This document shows positions 7,976-15,429 of a stretch of 64,000 nucleotides of DNA, one piece after another. Each line of letters begins with the position of its first letter. Within the stretch, counting starts at the first letter, position 1. Made by a program: the position numbers and the translations under genes. This stretch comes from Spirosoma foliorum (lineage in GTDB: Bacteria; Bacteroidota; Bacteroidia; Cytophagales; Spirosomataceae), in assembly GCF_014117325.1 (NCBI RefSeq), contig NZ_CP059732.1:6399001-6463000 (forward strand), given 5' to 3'. The notes below the pieces were generated by a model. That model saw nothing but the letters and a program-made list of their open reading frames with translations, searched no databases and was not told the origin of the DNA.

Positions 7976-9304
7976 TTATTGATATAACTCTAAAGAAACT
8001 ACCTGTTCGTTCAGGATTCGTTGCATGTGCCGCCAGGTTTGATCCCAGGACTGTTTCCGTAAAAATAGATCCAACGCGACTTCATCGTTGCCCAGTGGCT
8101 TTTGCAATACCGATTCGATACCCTGTAGGAAGGCTGATGCAGAGTCGGCAATAACGACCCGATCCCAGTCACCATAGGTGCGCACCACATCCCGAATGGG
8201 CGTTGACACGACGGGTAAACCAGCCGCTAAGTACTCCGGCGTTTTTGTTGGACTGATAAACCGAGTTGCTTCATTGATGGCAAACGGCATCATGGCTACC
8301 TGCCAGTTGCTGAAATAAGCCGGTAGTTCTTTATAATCCTTCATGCCCAGGAAATGCAGATTAGGGCCTTTGGGCAAGGTAGCGGGATCTATCTTAACAA
8401 TTGGTCCCAAAAGAATAAACTGCCAGTCGGGCCGCTGTTGAGCAAGTTCGCCGAGTAATACCAGATCTAACCGCTCATCAATGACTCCACTGTAGCCAAT
8501 TCGTGAACCAGGGATCGTGGCCTGATCAATGGGGTCAGCCAAACCGACGCTCGAGGGAGATGGCTGCGCCTTTGCAAAGTGGGCATAATCGATACAACTT
8601 GGAAACGCATATACCTTCGCGTGACGCTTTTGCTTGGCCTCATACAAGCTGTAGCCACCGGTAAACACCACATCGGCCCGGTTCAGCAGCCGTTGTTCCT
8701 GATCAATTAGTTGCGGAGAGGCCCCAAAAAAGGCAGACAACTCGTCCATGCAATCGTACAGGACAGCTTTCGGTTGCAGATGATCCGTAAACGAAAGTGC
8801 CATCGGGGTATAATACCAGCTGAGGTAGTTGGTTATTTGGTGTTGGGTAATTAACTCGTTGACTAACTGTCGTTGGAGCTGAATCACGGTTTGTTCGTCA
8901 AGGTGTCGGGGAAGGTGGGGCACCACAACGCAGAGGTTCTCGGCTACTGACCGAATCTCCAGATGAAGGGTATCGTCCCAGATGGGTTCCTCTACATACC
9001 AGACTTTACACTGACGGGCGGCCCGACTCAACAAATGTTGTGGTCGTTGATAAACGAAGTTCCAGCGCAGATGCGCAAAACAAAGAAGATGATCGAAGGC
9101 AAGATGGGTAGATTCACTCTCCAAAGAGCCATTGTTTTTTAAATGCGTTGGTTGTTCCGTGCGTACAGGTTGTGTTTGGGTTGGTACGGAAGAGATTTCG
9201 GAGACGTGTTCAGAAATTTCGCTCATAGTCGAAAACGTTGAGTTTTGTTTACCTGAACCAATGGCAGTCAGGTCAGATTGGATTATAAGTATGTATAAAC
9301 TCAA
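7976..9304 (-). CDS. Glycosyltransferase, GT4/GT1-like
   Basis: The protein has 442 residues. The N-terminal part has FDHLLCFAHLRWNFVYQRPQ near residue 70, a signature of a GT-B group often found near UDP-galactopyranose mutase. The C-terminal nucleotide-binding lobe has RIGYSGVIDERLDL, FILLGPIVKIDP, LHFLGMKDYKELPAYFSNWQ and FISPTKTPEYLAAGLPVVST. The late Glu (TPEYLAAG) takes the place of the usual ExxxxG donor-sugar contact. Residues 1-26 look unlike a domain; Met27 (ATG at 9226) is a plausible true start. Role: transfer of a sugar to a surface glycan, possibly galactofuranose given nearby glf (inference). Confidence 0.82.
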   Translation of the reverse strand: MSLYILIIQSDLTAIGSGKQNSTFSTMSEISEHVSEISSVPTQTQPVRTEQPTHLKNNGSLESESTHLAFDHLLCFAHLRWNFVYQRPQHLLSRAARQCKVWYVEEPIWDDTLHLEIRSVAENLCVVVPHLPRHLDEQTVIQLQRQLVNELITQHQITNYLSWYYTPMALSFTDHLQPKAVLYDCMDELSAFFGASPQLIDQEQRLLNRADVVFTGGYSLYEAKQKRHAKVYAFPSCIDYAHFAKAQPSPSSVGLADPIDQATIPGSRIGYSGVIDERLDLVLLGELAQQRPDWQFILLGPIVKIDPATLPKGPNLHFLGMKDYKELPAYFSNWQVAMMPFAINEATRFISPTKTPEYLAAGLPVVSTPIRDVVRTYGDWDRVVIADSASAFLQGIESVLQKPLGNDEVALDLFLRKQSWDQTWRHMQRILNEQVVSLELYQ

Positions 9305-9345
9305 CTAAGCCAGCTAGATTTTATCGTGCTTGCACAACAGACGAA

Positions 9346-9358
9346 TGAGGGAACGGCC
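9346..9358 (+). promoter_or_regulatory. Intergenic 13-mer motif, copy 3
   Basis: The plus strand reads TGAGGGAACGGCC, identical to the copy at 5773-5785. It lies 117 bp upstream of the receiver gene at 9475 and in the divergent gap next to the glycosyltransferase. Confidence 0.5.
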
Positions 9359-9411
9359 CCAGGCATAGACTGAGTTAAAAATCCATTAATTTTTTCATTA
9401 TTTAATACATA

Positions 9412-9450
9412 TATATTTGATTATTAATAGCTTACAAAGACGTATATTTG
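9412..9450 (+). promoter_or_regulatory. Candidate Bacteroidota-type promoter for the receiver gene
   Basis: Two TATATTTG boxes (9412-9419 and 9443-9450) match the Bacteroidota -7 consensus TAnnTTTG in a very AT-rich stretch. The second lies 24 bp before the ATG at 9475. The -33 TTTG spacing is not ideal, so which box is used is uncertain. Confidence 0.4.
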
Positions 9451-9474
9451 GTCTTCTTCATCCAACAGTAATTT

Positions 9475-9963
9475 ATGAATAGTGCGAATAAACTGAACTC
9501 AGCGTTACACGAGAATTTTAAAAATGCCAAGCTGTTAATCATTGACGATAATGCGGACCATGGCACAATTATGCTGGATTCAGCCAGCCGATGTTTACCC
9601 GAAGTAAAACCAATACTCGTTACGACGGAAGCAGATGCCTTGACCTATCTGGAGCGGTGTAATACTGAAGAATGGGAACTTCCTAAATTGATTCTTCTCG
9701 ATTTGTATTTACCCAACAAGCAAAACGGCTGGCGTTTGCTGGATCAAATTAAATCACTTCCAGCCGCTATGGGCAAAATACCAGTGGTGTTACTTAGCCA
9801 ATCAACCAGTAAAAGCGACATTCGTGAAGCCTACCAGCGCGGCTGTTCATCGTATATGGTCAAGCCCCGCTTATCAACTGATTGGTTAGTTCAGTTTCAG
9901 TCGCTCAGAAGTTATTGGTGGGAAACCGTTACGTTGCCCAAAATAGATTACTCCCTATTTTAA
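9475..9963 (+). CDS. Single-domain response regulator (receiver only)
   Basis: The protein has 162 residues in one CheY-like receiver. The acidic pair is Asp24/Asp25 (KLLIIDDNADHG), the phospho-acceptor Asp76 (LILLDLYLP), the switch Ser108 (VVLLSQS) and Lys130 (SYMVKPR). There is no output domain. Receivers of this Rcp1-like form (DDN, LLDLYLPNKQNGW) usually pair with phytochrome or PAS-type kinases through phosphotransfer or protein contact. It is the first of a cluster of four signalling genes and is convergent with the LytTR protein gene. Confidence 0.9.
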   Translation: MNSANKLNSALHENFKNAKLLIIDDNADHGTIMLDSASRCLPEVKPILVTTEADALTYLERCNTEEWELPKLILLDLYLPNKQNGWRLLDQIKSLPAAMGKIPVVLLSQSTSKSDIREAYQRGCSSYMVKPRLSTDWLVQFQSLRSYWWETVTLPKIDYSLF

Positions 9964-9977
9964 ACAGTACTATAGGT

Positions 9978-10769
9978 CTAATTAGCTAGCTGTACAATTG
10001 TCAGCCAGTACAGAAGCAGTTCTTTCAGCACGCTGACAAACGCCGTTGGTTCATTGGGTACACTTACAACCGAATTGGCATCGAGCAGGTAGGCCTGCAT
10101 CATATTATTTCCAGGCGCAGCTAACCAGATTACAGGAATAGCCCGCAGCTTGGGATGGCCTTTCAGGGTCTGCAAAGTCATAATACTATCTACCCGGTTG
10201 GTTCGGGAGTCGATAAAAATCAGCGTAGGCCACTCCTCAGAAGGAGTAAGCAGTAAAGAGGAAGCCAGCTCGGCTCCAGATGAAGTGGCCTGTAGGTTAC
10301 AGTCTAGCCCTAACTCATTGATACAATGCTGGGTCAGCAGCAGCGTATCACCCGACATAATAGCCTGAATGCGCGGGGAGTCAGCCCTATAGTTATCAAC
10401 TTGAACCGATTCAGGCTGCTTCGATAACACATCCGCTTTTGGCTCAACGAGCGTATGGTCAATCTGTAATAATTGTTTTACCTCATGCCAGCGTCGCCTG
10501 CTGACGGGCAGTTCAGTTCCATCCGATAACCGCACCGATCCCGCCATTTTGGGGCGAGGTGGCGGTTGCATGCTGACAACACAATCGGGATTGATCAGCG
10601 CTATCTTGTGTATGCGAATAAACGAAGGTAACCGTTCTTCAAAATACACCAGCGGCTTGGCCAGTAAGCGTCGTTCTCCATTGCGAAACTGCAGCCAGGC
10701 ATAGTTATTTGCTCCTGTGAAGTAGGCAAGTAAGGAAGGCTGTTCCAGGAGTTGATGAATGAGTAACAC
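9978..10769 (-). CDS. LytTR DNA-binding protein with C-terminal pseudo-receiver
   Basis: The protein has 263 residues and a GTG start. Residues about 12-103 form a LytTR DNA-binding domain (LRF-type FRNGERRLLAKPLVYFEERL, FIRIHKIALINPDCV, LSDGTELPVSRRRW). A linker (104-132) leads to a receiver-like fold (about 133-258). The phospho-acceptor position is present (Asp187, LIFIDSRTN), but the N-terminal acidic pair is missing (AIMSGDT) and the conserved Lys is Val237 (VSVPNEP). Normal LytTR regulators have the receiver first, so the order is reversed and the receiver looks degenerate. It probably regulates transcription independently of classic phosphorylation. Confidence 0.8.
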   Translation of the reverse strand: MLLIHQLLEQPSLLAYFTGANNYAWLQFRNGERRLLAKPLVYFEERLPSFIRIHKIALINPDCVVSMQPPPRPKMAGSVRLSDGTELPVSRRRWHEVKQLLQIDHTLVEPKADVLSKQPESVQVDNYRADSPRIQAIMSGDTLLLTQHCINELGLDCNLQATSSGAELASSLLLTPSEEWPTLIFIDSRTNRVDSIMTLQTLKGHPKLRAIPVIWLAAPGNNMMQAYLLDANSVVSVPNEPTAFVSVLKELLLYWLTIVQLAN

Positions 10770-10826
10770 GGTTAATCTTGTTTCGAATCGGTAACTGACT
10801 TAGTTCACTCGTAATTAGTTGGCTGA

Positions 10827-11240
10827 TTACGTAGTAATAGGTCCATTTGTATTAACCCAATAGGAACAGACCTGTTTGAAAAGTGTTTGCATAGATTCTA
10901 TATATCTGGGCTTTGCCAGACAGGAATTCGCTCCGGCTTCGTAACAGGCCTGGACTTCCTGCGCTGATGCGCCACTAGTCACCATCACGACAGGGATCAC
11001 TTTCCAGTCAGGCCCCTGCTTAAGCTTCCTTAACGTTTGTTGACCGTCCAGGATTGGCATATGAAGATCGAGTAAAATTAGAACTGGATGCTCCCCAGCT
11101 GTTTCCAGCTCATCCAGCATAATACGCCCGTTTGTAAATACCGAAAGGCTGTACTGAGGCAGAAACTCAGTAAATACGTATTGGACCAGCGCTAGGTAGT
11201 CCGTCTCGTCGTCAACTATATAAATTAATGGCTTCTTCAC
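10827..11240 (-). CDS. Single-domain response regulator (receiver only)
   Basis: The protein has 137 residues in one receiver domain. It has Asp10/Asp11 (IYIVDDETDY), phospho-acceptor Asp58 (LILLDLHMP), switch Thr88 (VVMVTSG) and Lys110 (SCLAKPR), so all catalytic positions are intact. The start is GTG at 11238-11240. No upstream ATG keeps the first beta strand, and the next in-frame Met (about residue 41) would delete the acidic pair. It lies 84 bp downstream of the kinase gene at 11324, same strand, so that kinase is the likely phosphodonor. Confidence 0.9.
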   Translation of the reverse strand: MKKPLIYIVDDETDYLALVQYVFTEFLPQYSLSVFTNGRIMLDELETAGEHPVLILLDLHMPILDGQQTLRKLKQGPDWKVIPVVMVTSGASAQEVQACYEAGANSCLAKPRYIESMQTLFKQVCSYWVNTNGPITT

Positions 11241-11323
11241 TCCTGTGTGTTTTTCTTAGTAATGATTCAGCGCGATTGCGTTTAAACGAACACGTTGCTC
11301 GCCCTAAGGCTTTCTACATCTGC

Positions 11324-12622
11324 TTAATGCGTATAATGAAGCGGGAAGCGGATTCGGAACAACGTACCCCGGCCGGCAACACTTTCTATTTCAAGACTTG
11401 CCTTTAACAGCTCACATAGCCGTTTAACGATCTGTAGACCAATGCCTTCGCCTTGTGTAGCCTGTTGCGAAATCTGGCTCAGTTCATTACTGTCCGGAAT
11501 CGCTGGCACGTCTTCTGGTAAAACCGTTACCGGTTCTGCAGCATCGGGGGCCAACACACTGGTTGCTTCGACGGTTGGCCTGAGTTGATCACCAAAGATA
11601 CCAGCTAAGCCAGATGGCAAACCTGGCCCCGAATCCTGAACACTGACTATCCACCGCGCTTCGTTTTCTAACGCCCAGGATATGGATACAAAGCCCGTTG
11701 AGGTATATTTCAGGGCGTTCAGGAGTAAATTTTGCATAATCCGTTGCAGTTGGATCGGGTCTGTTTCAACAGATAGCGAAGTAGAACCATTGGCTCGTAA
11801 AACTAATTGGCGCTCACGAGCCAGCGCCTGACCACTTTCCACAATTTCGTGCAGTAATGGGGCCACGTCAACGGGCAGAATCTGAAGCGTTTCTTCACCG
11901 GCTTCAATTCGGGATAAATCCATCAACTCCGTTAGCATGACTTCTACACTGGCCAGATTTCGACTCAGCATCGCTAAATACTGCTCTCGTTGCTCGTCAC
12001 TTAGGCCTTCCAGTTTCAGCATATAAGCCGCTCCGTTGATGATGCCTAATCCTCCTTGTAAATCATGAGCGGACGTTCGTAGTAAATTCACCCGCTCTTC
12101 AGACAACTCGGTCATCTTTGTCAGGGCCTGCTGGAGCGCGGTCGCCCGCTGAACAGCTTCCAGTCGTTGCAGTTCATCAAATTTAAAGACGCTCCCTTCT
12201 ATGGTTTCCTGCATGATCTGGGCAATCTGTTGTTGTACATCAAGCAACAAAGCAGCCTGCGTTTGCGGAAAAAGGCCTTGAAATACCCGAAGCTCACTGT
12301 ACAGAATCTGGGATAAATACGATAACTCCCGCATTGTGTTCATCAGATCAAAGGATTTCTGCCAGCGGTGCAGGCCATGTGCCTGAGCCGTGATGGCAGG
12401 ATCAGCGTCGGGTTCCTTTCCTAACAAACGGGCTTCAAGGATATCCAGGATTAGTGGAAGTAGATTATTGAATTCTTCCCGACTGAGCGATAATCCTTGA
12501 CTCAGACTTGGATCGGCCTGACAGGTGGTTCTCCAGTTGTTTAAAATCGTTTCTCGTTGTGCAAATAAATAGGCAACAATGGTCGATAAAGTCGGAGATG
12601 AGTCTGAGAACATAGATTCCAT
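11324..12622 (-). CDS. Sensor histidine kinase with RsbRD-like N-terminal domain
   Basis: The protein has 432 residues and no membrane segment. Residues about 12-145 resemble the RsbRD N-terminal domain (ILNNWRTTCQADPSLSQGLS, EEFNNLLPLILDILEARL), a globin-like sensor of stress signalling. The HisKA H box is His186 (LRTSAHDLQGGLGIINGA). The HATPase shows MQNLLLNALKY, VQDSGPGLP and GEGIGLQIVKRLC. About 50 Pro/Glu-rich residues lie between the G1 and G2 boxes, an unusually long ATP lid. Met4 is an alternative start. The receiver at 10827 is the probable partner. Confidence 0.88.
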   Translation of the reverse strand: MESMFSDSSPTLSTIVAYLFAQRETILNNWRTTCQADPSLSQGLSLSREEFNNLLPLILDILEARLLGKEPDADPAITAQAHGLHRWQKSFDLMNTMRELSYLSQILYSELRVFQGLFPQTQAALLLDVQQQIAQIMQETIEGSVFKFDELQRLEAVQRATALQQALTKMTELSEERVNLLRTSAHDLQGGLGIINGAAYMLKLEGLSDEQREQYLAMLSRNLASVEVMLTELMDLSRIEAGEETLQILPVDVAPLLHEIVESGQALARERQLVLRANGSTSLSVETDPIQLQRIMQNLLLNALKYTSTGFVSISWALENEARWIVSVQDSGPGLPSGLAGIFGDQLRPTVEATSVLAPDAAEPVTVLPEDVPAIPDSNELSQISQQATQGEGIGLQIVKRLCELLKASLEIESVAGRGTLFRIRFPLHYTH

Positions 12623-12989
12623 AGAGAGGAGTAAATGTGATACGGGGTAGCGTTGTGTATGGTTGATCTTAGGCTATTTCACCAATCCGATTTACCATTT
12701 TTTTGTTGCCGCCCCAGAGAGCCAGTTTAGGTCTCTACAGGAAAGGTAGTCAAGTTGGTTCATGTCACCAATTCATCATAGAATTTTAGATAAGGGAAGC
12801 TTGATTGCCTGTTCTGGAAATCCAGTTCAGGGCGTAGAAAGGATAGCGATTGAACGATCGGGAAGCACATCTAGCTGACTGACTCGCGAGCCAGGATCAG
12901 ACTTTCGTTGAAGGCCATTAACAAATTAAGCACACACCTATAGAGTATACAGATACCAGGAGTAGTCGCTTACAACAAACTCCCACAAG

Positions 12990-13002
12990 TGAGGCAACGG
13001 TC
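12990..13002 (+). promoter_or_regulatory. Intergenic 13-mer motif, copy 4
   Basis: The plus strand reads TGAGGCAACGGTC, 224 bp upstream of the gene at 13226. One of seven related intergenic copies. Confidence 0.45.
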
Positions 13003-13081
13003 CCAATGGATATGGTCAACACAGCCATCCATAATTCGACAAGGTAAGGTAAAGACAACAACCGGTTTTGGGGTGCCTTAG

Positions 13082-13094
13082 TACCGTTGCCTTA
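13082..13094 (-). promoter_or_regulatory. Intergenic 13-mer motif, copy 5
   Basis: The minus strand reads TAAGGCAACGGTA, two differences from copy 4. It faces copy 4 in the same gap. Confidence 0.4.
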
Positions 13095-13225
13095 TTCCCA
13101 TTGAAAGCAAAAGCACTATCCATTGACGCGATAAGGTTTAATTCAAGTGTAAGCAGACGCAATAAATAAACTTCCCGTAAAAGAAAAAGTCAATCTAGAT
13201 CGGTGTTACAAATTACCTGGACAGT

Positions 13226-13834
13226 ATGAAACTCAAGTCGATTGTTGATCAGCTTCAACACGAAGCGAAAGTGGTGCAGGGAGAGGCAACCAAAGACAGT
13301 ATCTATGTTAGTCATACGACGCTCCCGGATGAGCGGGCGGCTGACGAAGCGTTTGCTAGGTCTGTAACGAAACTACTGAATGTGAATGGCTGGTCGGCAC
13401 TGTCCAGTATTGCGGCAGATTTCGCGCTCTACAGCTCGGCTGGCAAAGCTAAACCAGAAGGGCCGGTCGACGTAGGCGATTTTATTCAGATTGTACTACC
13501 TGGCCCAACGCCTGAGAATTGGGTACGCGTTATTCATAAATCGCTGGATAGCAAGCGGGCTGAATTCACGGTTCAACCCAGCCCTGACCCAATGGCCAAT
13601 AATCCGGACCAGATTGAACACTTTTTTAATGACCAGGCCCGCAGCACCTTTCGGGTAGAGTTGAAGGACAGTACAGTTCGCGCCTTTCAGATTGGTCAAC
13701 AGGAAGGTATTAACAATCAGCAGCCACAGGCCGGAGATCGTGCCCTGATCAATACCCTTATTGCCGAAACAGGCTGGCTATTTTATCAGAAAATTCAGTG
13801 GCAACTGCTAACGGATTACCTGGTTCAGGAATAA
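13226..13834 (+). CDS. Hypothetical protein, 202 aa
   Basis: The protein has 202 residues, without signal peptide or membrane helix, and is probably cytoplasmic. Sequence such as DVGDFIQIVLPGPTPENWVR (about 79-98) and VELKDSTVRAFQIGQQEGIN suggests a mixed alpha/beta domain. The C-terminus (GWLFYQKIQWQLLTDYLVQE) is aromatic and helical. I recognise no family. It sits between stress-type genes and ends 37 bp before the left arm of a strong shared terminator at 13871. Function unknown. Confidence 0.7.
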   Translation: MKLKSIVDQLQHEAKVVQGEATKDSIYVSHTTLPDERAADEAFARSVTKLLNVNGWSALSSIAADFALYSSAGKAKPEGPVDVGDFIQIVLPGPTPENWVRVIHKSLDSKRAEFTVQPSPDPMANNPDQIEHFFNDQARSTFRVELKDSTVRAFQIGQQEGINNQQPQAGDRALINTLIAETGWLFYQKIQWQLLTDYLVQE

Positions 13835-13870
13835 GCTCATCGATCAATTTTGTTGCACTCCGTTGAACTT

Positions 13871-13939
13871 TAAATCCAGTCTTTATGATTAGGGCCAAAC
13901 CTGTAACGGGCTTGGCCCTAATCATAAAGACTGGATTTA
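13871..13939. terminator. Bidirectional terminator hairpin
   Basis: Perfect 28-bp inverted arms (13871-13898 and 13912-13939) flank a 13-nt loop. The hairpin separates the convergent 202-residue protein and Mn-catalase genes, so it probably ends both transcripts. Confidence 0.8.
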
Positions 13940-13955
13940 GGTAATCGCTTAAGGA

Positions 13956-14864
13956 TTAATATTCGTACTTAAGTCCCATTTTCTTGGCCATATCGGCAAA
14001 CATCTGGGGATCAAAATCCTCCGCGCCTGGCGCATTCAGTTGTGGCTCTTCCTCCAGATCAGGAACGGGATAGCCGGGCATTCCGCCTTCCACGACGAAA
14101 CATTCCTGGCCATCATCGGGGTGTGGACCATTCCAAATCAGGCCCGCCTGCTTATAATCTTCCTGGCTGAAGGTGTATAAGGACAAATGAAGTTTCTGAT
14201 CCATAAATTTCCGGGCTTCCGGAAAGGCATTATTGCTCAGGTTTGGAATCGGCAGGAGTTTCGTGACTTCCACGCCCGTGAGTTTTTCCAGGGCTTTGGC
14301 ATAGGCCACCACATGCAATCCTCCACGTACCAGCAAATAGCCGACCATCGTCCGGGCCGTGGGGTCGGTTACCATTTCGTACGCCTTTAACTTATTGGCG
14401 CGGGCACCACATTCCAGAAAGAAATTATGCAGTAGATCCAGTTTCAAATTACCACTGCTAAATACATTCTGACCCGTCCAGAAATTACCCATCGAATCCA
14501 TCGGTAACGACGCTTGTCCGCTGGCCATCGTATGGTACGTATTTCGGAAATCTGTGGCATCTGCCAGGGGAGCTTTTACAGGATCGACACCCCGTTTGGT
14601 TACCCCGGTCAGGAGCAGATTAATGGCATAGGAGACCACTTCTATATGGCCATATTCTTCACCAGCGATACTGGCGATCACATCATAAAACGGGCGTATT
14701 TTCTTGCGTCCCCGAAAATTGAACGATTGAAAGGTATAATTCATCAGGGTCGACATTTCGCCGAACTTACCACCCAACAATTCCTGAAGAGCAGCAGCAT
14801 CGTTGGCCGAAGGGTTCTTCGGCATCGGCAACTCAATCGGGAGCCGGTCCATTTTTAAAATCAT
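13956..14864 (-). CDS. Manganese catalase
   Basis: The protein has 302 residues, the usual length for non-haem dimanganese catalases, which break hydrogen peroxide into water and oxygen. The ferritin-like four-helix bundle ligands are visible: Glu36 (GKFGEMSTLMNYTFQSFNFRG), Glu69/Glu70 and His73 (AGEEYGHIE), Glu151 (FLECGARANKLKAYEM) and His184 (RGGLHVVAYAK). The acidic C-terminus (about 262-302) is normal for the family. No signal peptide is present, so it acts in the cytoplasm. A motif copy (14954-14966) lies 90 bp upstream, in the opposite direction. Confidence 0.94.
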   Translation of the reverse strand: MILKMDRLPIELPMPKNPSANDAAALQELLGGKFGEMSTLMNYTFQSFNFRGRKKIRPFYDVIASIAGEEYGHIEVVSYAINLLLTGVTKRGVDPVKAPLADATDFRNTYHTMASGQASLPMDSMGNFWTGQNVFSSGNLKLDLLHNFFLECGARANKLKAYEMVTDPTARTMVGYLLVRGGLHVVAYAKALEKLTGVEVTKLLPIPNLSNNAFPEARKFMDQKLHLSLYTFSQEDYKQAGLIWNGPHPDDGQECFVVEGGMPGYPVPDLEEEPQLNAPGAEDFDPQMFADMAKKMGLKYEY

Positions 14865-14953
14865 AACCTTGTCGTTTAGTCGGAAATCTGGAACACTTGT
14901 TCTTTAACCCAACCTACCCCTAAAGGCTATAGTTAGAAACGAGCAGTCCCCTA

Positions 14954-14966
14954 CTAGGCAACGGCC
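14954..14966 (+). promoter_or_regulatory. Intergenic 13-mer motif, copy 6
   Basis: The plus strand reads CTAGGCAACGGCC, differing from the consensus TGAGGSAACGGYC at the first two bases. It lies in the upstream region of Mn-catalase. Confidence 0.35.
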
Positions 14967-15118
14967 CTGTTTCTTTCAAATCACAGGATTCGCCAATCGA
15001 ATGCTATGTTGATAAATCAAAAAGGGGTGGTGAAATCGTATGTATCGTCAAGTTTGTTTGCGCTTATTGACTAGATAAAGAAGAGGTAGATTGGCTGCTT
15101 GAAATAACCTTCTTCCAG

Positions 15119-15131
15119 TGAGGGAGCGGCT
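15119..15131 (+). promoter_or_regulatory. Intergenic 13-mer motif, copy 7
   Basis: The plus strand reads TGAGGGAGCGGCT, differing at two positions from copies 2 and 3. It lies 299 bp upstream of the glycosyltransferase at 15430. Confidence 0.4.
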
Positions 15132-15429
15132 TTCCCTTAAAAAAATCCTGAGCACATCTATTGGCGTGTTGTTGGGTTCAGATCTCGCTAAAAGACAAGA
15201 TTTATAATCCCTATTCTCAATCGGTATGCCTACGTTCTTGCCACGGTTAACTAATACGAAGAAAATCGAATCAATATTGGCCTACTCGTTTCAAGGCAGA
15301 ATGACTATGGGATGTCCCTTTTCGCAGGTCTATTTACTAAGTTTTTAGTAACTCTTTGCTTACTCAATCCGTTTCATCTCTTGTTCGGCCAATGAGGCTC
15401 TCATTCAACGTTAGAAAGATTAATTCTCT

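Larger units (their letters stand above)
12623..13225. other. Long intergenic region between divergent genes
   Basis: These 603 bp hold no convincing ORF. Two copies of the intergenic 13-mer are present in opposite orientation, at 12990-13002 (+) and 13082-13094 (-), 79 bp apart. I see no hairpin or RNA gene. Confidence 0.5.
14865..15429. other. Long intergenic region between divergent genes
   Basis: These 565 bp between Mn-catalase and the family-2 glycosyltransferase contain no convincing ORF. Two motif copies are seen (14954-14966 and 15119-15131). Otherwise I see nothing I can name. Confidence 0.5.
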
